Part shown: positions 12,827 through 24,203 of the stretch, in pieces
Layout: each line of letters opens with the position of its first letter
Numbering within the stretch: position 1 is the stretch's first letter
Source of the DNA: Ophiodon elongatus
Taxonomy: Eukaryota; Chordata; Actinopteri; Perciformes; Hexagrammidae
Direction: 5' to 3'
Assembly: GCA_016806645.1 (NCBI GenBank)
Contig: JACSYO010001618.1
Coordinates: forward strand, 1,260,501 to 1,324,500
DNA length: 64,000 bases
Made by a program: the position numbers and the translations under genes
Notes under the pieces: generated by a model
Databases searched by the model: none
Seen by the model: only the letters and a program-made list of their open reading frames with translations
What the model was told of the DNA's origin: nothing

Positions 12827-15800
12827 CAAGCACCTTTAGATTCTACTTACGCACAATACTTTATGGCTCCAGCTATAATAATATTTGATTAACTGAAATT
12901 GATGAAGATGAATGAAAATGTATTTCCCATTTATCAAACTGAGCCCTAATTCTTTGCATGCAGTTTTTAGGTCAATGTGTGCAGGTGTGTTCACAGGCGT
13001 GTGTGTCCTTGTGAGGTCAGACATTGTTAAGTGTATTGTTAGATATTATAGAGCATTTATGCACTTACTAGATTTGATATTTACTTGTTTCTGACATGCA
13101 ATAGGTCAGGAAAAATGTTTCCCTTAAATCTAAATCAGTTATGCAATATACGATTAAAGTATAACAAAGTTATACGAGCTAGCATTTTGTGCTCTCTGAC
13201 AACTTTCTATAAAGTAACAAGCTTGCTGTGGGTGATGTAGTGCACTCTGATTAAACTACAACACCTCACACAAGTTCCCATTAACTTTCTGTCTGTACAT
13301 TTGTTTGTCTGCTTGCCTTTCTATCTCTCTCCTGAACCAATTTCACAGAACACACCGAGCTCCCTGGTGTCGTTATGTGATGAGGCGAAAAGCACAAACA
13401 AGGGGATGGTTTGCGTAGCTGTGTGAGAGGGTGATGCTAGGGAGGGGTGCTGGGTCACACTTTGTCTCCCTCTCTTATACTGTAGCTTTTCTCTTTCTTT
13501 CATGGTTTTACCGAGGTCACTAGCTTCACTTATCTGTTTCTTCCCTTCTCTTTTCCCACCTCATCCTGGTTCATCTGCAGGGAACCGTTTTCTCTCTTTT
13601 AGAGAAAATAATGTGGAATAGCAATTATATAGCCATATAGTTATATGGGAAATGGGCATTACAGGCAATTTATTGCATGATTTACATTTGTCACCAGGTC
13701 AAATTTAAGATATTTAAGTACATCATTTCTAGGTTGTTGATTATACACATAATCAACAGTGTAATCAACAGTATTTGCTTAGCCTTAGTTACTGTTGGTC
13801 AAAATTCTTAGTGGTTTTTGAAATAATGGCTCCATGTTTTCATACAGTGATAGACAAATCAGCTATCGGTCTGATGATGGATGAGCCTCTGGGGCAAGGA
13901 GCTGTGTTTCCGAAGGTCTGGTGTAGTGAGCAGATATCCGGGCCAAGACTTCCTTTTTCGTGAACTGCTTATTGTCTACAATCTGATTAGCAACTTGAGA
14001 TGCCAGACTGGAGTTGGAGTCGACAGATGACGTGTACGACCGGATTGTTTTAACAAGTAACCAGTACAAGCAATTTTAAACCAATAAAAAGCTAAACCAT
14101 TGTCAGACGATATCCGGTGGGTTGCGAGATTACTTTTTGGCCGATGCGTTCCACCTCTTGTTTACCTGTGTTCAACCAAAGCCTGCATGGGATTGGTTAA
14201 TACTAGATGGACTACAAATGAAAACCAAAATGCTTCAGATGCCAAAATCTCGTCCCGTTGCCTACAGAGTCTTCATATGCATGCAGAATGTGTTTATAGA
14301 TATAAGACACAATTAGACTTAATATTTCTAGTTAAATGTATTTTTAATGTTTCTAATGTACTCCTTAAAAATTAGAAAATGAAATTGAAGACCACAGACA
14401 TGAATCGTGTTCTTCTTATATTTCAGTGTAGGGCTATACTGTTTCGCTGCTCAGCGAATTATTCTTTGATGTTCATATTTACAAACCGTGTGTTTCAATT
14501 CTAAAGTTATATGAGAAAAGGTGTTTAGCTTGAGGATTAACCAATGTGTTTTGGCTAACGTAAGTTAGCCTGGAGCTGCTGGAGTGTTACCTTCCTGAAA
14601 TACAATAAGCAGAACAGAGCTGCTAATGTTATCCTAGACAGTAGCTTCCAGGTCCTGCTCTCATTGGGGACGTGCTGGTCCTGAACGGAGCTGAACACAA
14701 GTACATACGTCGTGGAGATAACCTCTAACTCAGTTTTAAGTATATGACGTTGACTACTACTACTATGCATTGTTGTACTGCTATGCCACTGTTCTTATAA
14801 TGTCGGTTAATAGTTAATGCAGCTGTCTGGCATGTTCAAACTTTGTGCGACTTTTCGATAACCTGGGAGAAAGCTATAATAGTCCACTTAATTATGTTTG
14901 ATTGATGGAGCTACAGTAGTGTTATTAGTTTAAAGGAAATGTTTGACAGTGAAATTAATTTAGCAGTTAACATAATGAGTCATGCAAATGTTAAGGGTTT
15001 GATGGAAGAAAAAAAGTGGTTCTGCAGCAATGAAGTCTGTTTGATTTGGCACAGTTTGAACTGCATGGTGTAGTCGTTGTGAGTAAAACGTGCAAACTTA
15101 TCAACATTTAAAGTGTAATGAGTGTTTTGTCTCTAAATAAGAGGTTTTAAACACGACTTCGCTGTACCTTCCTGTTCAGAACCACAGATCAATTATCCTG
15201 CTATCTTAGCCATCTACTTGATTTACAGTATGGGATTAAATAACTTGAAGTCACCTCTGTGCCAGACATGGTTTGGTCTGAGTAAAAGTGTGTGTGATAA
15301 ATACTGTATACATAAATGTGTGTTTGTGTGCGTGGAGTCGGTTAATGGGAATGTGCAAGCAGAGAGCTACTTGATATTCCATGTGGGTTTTGATTTCCCT
15401 CCCAGAGGAGAGGAGGGACACATCCTGTATCACTACTGAGAGGGACTGCTACACTGTCTGAGTGGAGAGAAAGACGAGTGACAAGCAAAATGACAGAAAA
15501 GGAGGGAGGAGGGGGTTAGAAAGAAAAAAATCTACGCTATTTGTCTATCTGATAACTAGAGTGAAGGAAAAACATATTGATTATAGTTATGCAGAATTCA
15601 GGATGTTTTCCACTGTCTCCGGCATGTAAATCACATTATTATCTTGCTTCCTGCATCTATTTGGCATTTCGATTAATCTAAAGCCTCCTATATTTCTGTT
15701 ATTTCCCTTTCCTGACAGTGATAAGGGCAAAGATCTCCGGAGAGAAGATCGTGTCGCCTAGCAACAGCTCCTCACCTTACATGAAGATGATCCAATATGA

Positions 15801-18800
15801 AATCAAAATGATCAAGGTGAGATCTCTGAACAGCAGTAACAGCTGCTGTTGGTGCAGACATACATCATTTTTTACTGTCTATGCTGCTGTGAGTATCTGT
15901 ATAATTTATGTGGGTACTGGCTACATAGTCTAATTCTGATTGGTTGACAACATTCAAACACACAGAAACAGTCTAGTTCATTCTCAATCCCCACTTGACC
16001 ATATGGTGTTACTAATGAATACTGAGCACTAGTGTCTGCTAAATATCCAAGATGTATTCATTCTTTAATTACAGCCAGTGTCATTTCTACATTGTGGAGT
16101 TGAATTCACATGTTTGAATACTGAGGAGTTAAGAACCAGTATACTATATTTTATAGACATGTAAAAATTGTTCAAGTCCTTTTTATTATTATTCCTGATA
16201 ACATTTCTGCCATGTATATAGTGCATATATTTTATATTAAGCCAGGCTTATTATACCTTCCCCTTTTCCTCTGAGTCCAGATGTTCAAAGGTTTTGACAA
16301 GGCCAAGGACATCCAGTACGTGTACACTCCAGTCTTCTCCTCACTGTGTGGAGTCAAACTGGACTCCAACAATAAAGCAGGGTATTTGCTCTCAGGTACA
16401 GTAACGGTTTTATATTGCACTTATAGTAGGAAAAAGCAACAGAAAGTTTAACATTTTGGGAAATATGTCTATTCACTTGCTATTCTGCCAAGAGTTGGAT
16501 GAGATTGATATGATTTTAATGTCTGTATGCTTAGTATAAAGACCGAAAACAGGGGGAAATGGCTATGCTGGCTCTGTCTGGGTTTAAGCCATACAAAAAC
16601 CAAGAACAAGGTTAGCTTTTCCCCCTTTGTCAAGAGTTTTGCTTACATCTTCTCATGTAACTCTTGTCAAGAAAGCAACTGTATGTGTATTTCTGCAAAT
16701 GTCTTTTAAAAAGCAGTTGTTGTAAACATTGTAAAGTGGCCATATTTATGGAAGTCAAAGTTACAATATATTACTCAACGTGAATTCTATTAGCTGTGAA
16801 CTAAGGCTTTTTTTTAATACGGTAACATAAATTAATTTGCTGTTTGCTACATGACATTTTCAATGGCAGTGTTGTGATGTCACTAAACAGGAAGTATGTG
16901 GAGTGATGGGAGAATTTCTATTGGCCAATGCGACCTAGTAGAGTCCTGGGACAACTTATCACTGTCACAGAAGAAGAATCTCAACTACAGATACCAGATG
17001 GGCTGTGAATGCAGAGTGAGTAAGGACTGTTTGTTCTCTATTCATACATATTTATTCCTTGTCCCACTCATCTATCTGTCTTAGAGATGCCTCAAGAAAC
17101 AAAGCAACCGGGCATTTTTATCATCTCTCCCTCTGGTTCAAACTTTCTTTCCATTTCAATACAAACACTCTCATGTGTATTGTGATCTATTTTTCCAATA
17201 GACAGTTGTTCATAGCATCATGTGTATACAGAGAAACTGCAGTTTCCCTACAAATTTCAAGAACTTCAAGAACAAATAATGAGATGAGTGAGTGAGTGAA
17301 TGAGTTAACGGATGACTCAAAAACTCTTGTATCCACAGATCAACACCTGTTACACAGTCCCATGTGCGTCTACAGGAGAAAACGAGTGCTTGTGGACTGA
17401 CTGGTTGCTGGATAACAGCCTAAACGGGGAGCAGGCTCGGCAGTACGCCTGTATCCGCCGTTCTGACACAACCTGTAGCTGGTACCGGGGGGGGCCGCCG
17501 CCTGAGAAAGACTTCCTGGACATGGCTGACCCTTGACTTGTAACTCATTTTCCTCCATTTCACTCCTGCAAAATCCTGAGAAACATTTCCTGCTTTTGGC
17601 TTATGTAGCTCAAATGGTGCGCTCATTATGGCGCGCAGAGTAGCAACTGATTTCATTGAAAAATTGGCTGAATTTGACAGTTGAAGAAGTTTAACCCAAC
17701 GCGGAGCTTCTGTTAGCAGAGTTCACTTGGTTGCTACAGCAATGCTAAATCTTTTTAAACTGCAGGGTGCTTTCAACATTCATCTGACTCATTTTCTCGC
17801 TCTCACACATTCCACTTCACTTGCTGTTTTCCACAAAATAAGAAAAGCAGCAGACCATCCAATGTAAATTATTCACCCCAGGGTGAATTCTTTCCTTCAT
17901 TTCTGATGACCGGATGGTAAATGCATAACCTTGACAAATAGTGAAGACCTCATATTTGTTCATGCATAACTCGCAAAAGGTTATCCATTTGGGTTATGCA
18001 TTTACTGAAATTATAAGGAAGTTGGACATTTATTGTAAAACAATATGAGGAAAATAGTAGAAAAAAGCTGCCCACTTCCGCCACAATGCTGCATTGCAAA
18101 GTCTACTTTACACACTGTAAACAAATCTGTGCTACAAAATTTCTGCAGGCAGACTGCAGCGCTGCCACCTTTTCCCTCCACATTCTGGTGTTGAATTTAT
18201 ACCATTATATATTATTTGCTCTTTACTCTACAGCAAAGCAACACCAGGCCTTCCCCAATTAATTATATTTTGACAAAATCTGACACATGAATTATATATG
18301 ACCATGATTCTTGTACATCTAAATCATCACAGTTTATACTCTCAAATTGCTGAGAATGTAAATATTGTACTTGAGTGAGAATTAACATTTTAAAGGCTAA
18401 CCGGATTGTGTTTTATAGCATAGATGTTGTTATCTTTTTATGTGTTTAGTTTCCTTGGTTGAACTCTGTAATATTTCCTGTGCCAAAAAAATCTAATCCA
18501 GCGCTTTAACAACAGCACTGCCACCTGTAGAAGCCACGCCACCTCTTCTTTGAGGAAATGATGTAACAGGACAAGGTTCAATTCACTGTTTTCAACACTT
18601 TAAAAACAGGAAATGGCTTCTCCTCAATTTTCAAGTTCAAGAAAAGATAGTAAACACTTTGGCACACATCGTTAACCAACAAAATGAGAAATAACTGATA
18701 TTCATGAATGAGCTATAATTAGTGATTTAATTGTTGTTTTATAGGCATTATTTAATATAATGACTCAACATTTATTAAAAGACCCAAATCTGAATTGACC

Positions 18801-21800
18801 CCTGTCTTGTTACTGGATTACTTCACTGAAGTCATACAGATTAAAATGCATTATCGCCCGAGTCACTATTCAAAGATTATATTAGGGTCACATTCAACAA
18901 TAAAATATTAAATGAAAAACTGATAAATAATTGAATTTAAACATACTATATAGAAATATGTTAATCAAATTTAGACTTGTTATCATATCATGATATGATA
19001 TGATAACTATGCATAATAACTGTATGGCTTTAGTGAAGCGTTATCAAACAATTTCACGTTTGTTTTATACTGAAAGAATTGTTTGGGTTTGTATTTATGT
19101 CTCTGTTTCTGTCTATATAGAGTTTTCTATTTCCATGCACCAAAAAATATTGTATATAAAATGTCTCAATGCAATAGTGTGGCACTGGCTCTTTTTTTCT
19201 TCTCTTCAGTAAACAAAATGTTAAAAAAAAGACTCTTTACAGCTCTTCAACTAAGCTAGAGGTGACAGGATTTTTTTAAGTTTTTCAAAGGGTCACTGCT
19301 GTTACAGAATATTTTCAACTATCCAGTCATGAAAAAAAGTATACTGCAAAGTATATATAATTTGTACTTTACCTCTACAATTTACCTCCTAAACACTCTT
19401 TTGAATATAGTAAATAAAATGTATTTACAAGATAAGCAAGATCACCTTTCTCACTCGTACAGTAACATACTATATTTTAGATTTGTCTTATTTTGTAATA
19501 TTTCTGTGACCTCAACGCACGTTTGTGTAAAAAATAATAATACTTACCATTAAAACATGAAAGCACCACATGGTAATCGCAATGACTTGAATTTAGGGAA
19601 TTGCTTCAGCTTTAGCTACATAGCAGTATAAAGAAGTCTCAGAAAGATATCATGACTTGTGCTTTTACTCTTCAATACATAATCTCAGCTTTGCGGTAAA
19701 CATTTTACTTTTACTTTACTTTACTTTTAAAAAAAGTAAAAAAAATTGCATTTTGGAAAATAATTCAAAATAATATTATTTTATTTCACCACTGAGATCC
19801 TAAATTCTACATCTCCTGCTGTTAGAGAACATCTCACTGTCCTGAGACAAATAGTTAAACTACTCAAAACACAAAATATACAGCAAATATCTAAATCTCA
19901 AGATCATTAATGGAGACATTTTGTCATTTGTTGAGAAGCTTGTTGAGAAGCTGAGTTGTGCGTTTACTAAAAGGTTACTGACAAAATACAAAGTGTACAT
20001 CTTACCATGTCTCTGTAGTTGGGGTAGAACGTCTGATCAATGAGAGGGATCTTATCTGAACCTAACCTCTTCTGATTACTGATCAGCTGGGAAAACTGGT
20101 GGACAGGAGGACAATGGAGAAAGAGACAAACAGCAAGAGGAAGTTAACTGCGATGTTAACACAGGTCTTTGATTAAGTCAAATGTATTACAACAGTAATA
20201 CAGTACAGAACAGTGACAATATTTGTATAGTAATAATCAATGTCTTAGTGTTTTTTAAAGTAAGCTTGGCAGCACAAAATATCACCAAAAATCAATCCTC
20301 AAAATGATCTTAATTAGAATTTACAGCTGCCAGCTCCATTAAAAACATGCATCCTCAGGTACACCATGGTTAATAAAATACGTTTTTTGCAGGTTGTTGC
20401 AGGTGTAAATTAGTTTTGCTGAAATTGCTTACAGCCCAAGGTTTGTCGCAGAGGTTGTAGATGGAGTCCAGAGAGTTGACTGAGGGGACGCCCGCATACT
20501 GCAGACCGATGATCAAGTTCCTAAAATCCTCGTTCTGGGCCATGCTGAAGGCGTGCTGGCGCACCAAGACAAAGTCAGGCTTGAAAGACCTGGAGTGAGA
20601 GCAGCAGAGGGAATAAAGATGAAATAAAGAAGGTTGAAATAGATGTACATTTCTACTTTTACTGTATATCACTTAAATAAGTATTTCCCCACAAAGCCTG
20701 TGTTAATAGAATAATAATCCAAAACCAAATCCAGTTTTGGATGCAGATGCCACTGACCTGGATTTTTGCATTGAAGAAAGAGAAGGGAAGGCATTAAATA
20801 AAGATCATGGTACGGAGGAAAAAAACACAAAGCCACAAGTGAAAGGTAGTACATTTGTTTTCCACAGAGGATACTGTGGCAGTAATATAATAAGTCTGTC
20901 TGACCGCATACATGACTCAAATTGGACTAAGAAAGAAAGATAATGGAGCGTCTCTCGTCTTAGAATAGATCATCATCTGTGAGGGAATCTTACTAAGCTC
21001 TCTGTTTAGATTGCTAAATAAAACTGAAGAGGATATTTTCTTCCTAGCACACGAAACACATGAAGCAGTTTGATGTTAAATGAAGCCTCAAGTGGACGAT
21101 TGATGTTACATTTATTTTCCCATTATCTATAATAAAAATGACACAACTATTTAAATCATAGGGCTTTATCAAATATACAATTTTACAAGTATCACTTTAT
21201 AAGTGGACAAAATTCTATCTATGACACGAACAGTGTCATTGATGGAAGAAATGTAATTAAGAAGAGTAACCTGCAAGTTTTGAAGCTGTGTTTTTCTGAC
21301 CTGCTTTTTGCAACATTTCACTGTTTCATTTTAGTTTTGTTAAAGAATGTTTTGCTTCAGGAAGATGTCAGATATTTCTAAAATGAATGTACCTTTGGAT
21401 TTCAAATAGTGAGAGAAGACAGGGGTACCGTAACAAAATCAAGCAGTGAATCTTGAGCAAAATCATTGACGACATTTCATGTCTTAATTAATTTACTTCA
21501 TAGGACAGTAGGCAGCAAACTGGGGGAGGCTAATTAACTTAACACAAGACTCTGGTAAACAGACACCATTGTTATGTATGAAAGTGTTTTTCAGAAAGGG
21601 TGTACCGATGACAAGAATTAGGAATAACTATACAAAAATAGCTAATCTTCTCTCTGATTGTCTCGTTTACCAGTGTAGCTCATACAGAGGCATCAACATT
21701 AAATTGAGACTGTTTCATAACAAGTTAAAAGTTCCTCGCAGAAATGTTGGAGAACTGCTTTCCAGTTGTTCACTCTTGTCACAGTCCTTGGCAATTACAT

Positions 21801-24138
21801 GGATAAAAACACACACAAAAATGCTGTATTGGGGCATATGGCCGGTGCAAAAGCAAAGTTCTTTCCATCAGAGACCAGAGCTGCACTACTTTGTTCGAAC
21901 AAACACAACTGGCCACATCAGGCACTGTTGTTACTGACTCCTTCTGATTGGTCAAGGTACCTGCACTGTGAGGTAGGAGTAAGTGGATCGATACCTAAAA
22001 TATCAATACGAAGTCTTGTTTCGAGTGTGGATTTTAGCATCGATAGGATTGATACTAAATCTTTTACCAGTCTCAGATCGGGTTTTGCTTTCCTGCTGCT
22101 GTGTGTGCTGCTAACAGAGAACAGGATGACTGGCAAAGGAGTTGGTGGTCATGAAAACATAAGAAGTAGTCTGTTAATGATGCAGTCACACTTCTCCTCT
22201 TCATGATAGTACATTAGGAGACTGTCGTCCCAAGAGGAATGAGAGCATCAGTTGTTTCAGCATGTATCCCAAATCAACATGTTTAGATTCAAGTGACAAA
22301 GCCCTCTAGCAGCCCCAGTAATTATGGAAGTGAGGTGACGGCGATATAAAGCGACAAAGTCTGCATAGGGAGGAATATTTGAGCGGTGTACAGTTACAAG
22401 AGGGATTTAAATCAAATCCCTCACGTTTGATTGGGCTGCTTAAAAATGAGCGGGTTATGGATGTAGCCTGATAGGGAGCTACAGAGGATGGTGACCTGAG
22501 TGTTGTTTTTCAGGAAGGAAATATGATTGGATTTTGATATAAAAGTAAAAGTTGCAGTTGGATATAAAAAGGAAATTTCATATATTCTTGAATATATTCT
22601 TGAACAGGTGCACAATATGACAGAGCATGTGATCTAAAAAGGGATTTTTTATTTAATCTTGACTCATTTGAACCCAAACCACAATGTTTCCCTATAACCA
22701 TAACAAAGAACTTTTTTTTCAGAGCATGATATTTTTCCAAACTTAATCAAGTAGTTTTTGCATCTAAACCTAATCAAATCGTAACCATAACATCGTCACA
22801 TCATCAAATTATTTTTAACAGTGTTTTTTAACGGTTTTGGAGACAACTGATGTCAGATCAGAAAACGCTTCCATGTGTTGTGGTAGGGAACACAGACAAA
22901 AAAAATATTTTGTTGTGTAATTTGGAGGACTTTTAGTACATTAGGCACTTTAAATAATAAAAAGTATCTGTATTTAAGATGATTCTGGCAACGGTATGAG
23001 ATTGAAATTACATTTTGTGGTATTGCCCATCCCTAGCTGGAGCTGGAACTGGCTGGGGAGGAAGTTGTGTGAACCTCCCACACATTTTGCCCTCCTGGTG
23101 AAATGAAGCTGCTGGTGACGTGTGTGTCACAGAGGTGTCGGTCTGCAGCCCTCCCCAGGCCAAAGGTGGAGTTAGGAGCGTTGAGCAGTGCAGTGGGAAT
23201 CTGGCATTCAGAACTTGGAGGATGAATCCACACAAGTGAATAGAAAACAAATGCTAAATGGCAGACAATAATGGGTTCCAAGTTTTATTTTTTATTTTTT
23301 TATGACCTAATACCGTTGTGTAGGATTGTTGTGATTTTTTTTTAAATGTTTTTCTTTAAACTGTATTGGTCTCCATAGCAAAACACTAAAACCAACAGCT
23401 CTACAGCTCACAGAAGCAATCAGTGTCCAGCAGATTAAGGGCAAAAACAATATTCAGTGCAGTCCAGCTCAGTGGAAGGTTGATGATGATAGTACATGAC
23501 TCCTGTTATTTTTCCTTTTGTCTCTGAATGTGTGTGTGTGAGAGAGAGGGAATGTGAAGGGGGGTGGGGGGGGGGTGTGTGAGAGAAAAGAGACAGAGAG
23601 AAAAAATGCAGAGTAAAAGAGATGTAGAGAGGAGTGAGAGAAAAGAAACTCTGGCACTGTGCGACCACCACCAGCTCTTCCTGCACCGAGAATACTAATT
23701 AGACTCTCCAAGAAACTAAAAAAGAGACACAGCAATTGACTGTAATCGCTTCATTGCTGACAGTAGGCTGTAAAGATCAACATGATAGTGTCTCTCAATT
23801 TCATACCCTGAATTGGTGTTGCCAGCAGAGCAACAATCAGCCGAATAAGCTTTCACCTTGGATTTTCCAATATGCATATTGCATTTTTGATGCAACAAAA
23901 TGTGAAACAAGACTAAGAGTTTGCAGCCATGCTAGTAGTTTTGTACGGCTCTACTTAGACACATCAGCACGTTTAGCTAAATGCTCACATCAGCGTGCTA
24001 AAAGGCTGATAAATAGGTCTGAAATTCAAATGTTAGCATGCTAACATTAGCTAATTAGCACTAAACAGAAAGTACAACTAAGGCTGATGTCATTCAGTTT
24101 TGCAGGTGTTTGGATATAAATCAAAGTATTGTAGCACC

Positions 24139-24203
<65 letters not shown>

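Larger units (their letters stand above)
8907..15718 (+). other. timp4 intron 1
   Basis: A 6.8 kb intron from gtgagt to cctgacag. It contains a (GT)11 tract at 11227-11248, a (TA)15 tract at 12793-12822 and a decayed mobile-element end at 12267-12352. The stretch 13860-14320 has mixed base composition and may be an old insertion, but I recognise no family. No other genes. Confidence 0.92.
17537..19998 (+). other. timp4 3' untranslated region and flank
   Basis: Non-coding. Candidate AATAAA polyadenylation signals lie at 18899-18904 and 19413-19418; I cannot tell which is used. Two short inverted repeats are present (17917-18005 and 18979-19007). A T/A-rich tacttttacttt stretch at 19707-19795 ending in CACCACTG may be a remnant of family B. 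Confidence 0.6.
7193..20005 (-). other. syn2 intron 5, host intron of timp4
   Basis: A 12.8 kb intron between a gtaagatg donor (20005 leftwards) and a ttcag-type acceptor ending at 7193. It contains the whole of timp4 on the opposite strand. The 7193-8280 portion upstream of timp4 has no recognised gene; a 13-base A run lies near 8180. Confidence 0.93.

Noticed and set aside
24139..24203. Regular short repeats considered as a CRISPR-like array
   Set aside because: It is a uniform trinucleotide microsatellite without spacers, in a vertebrate intron.
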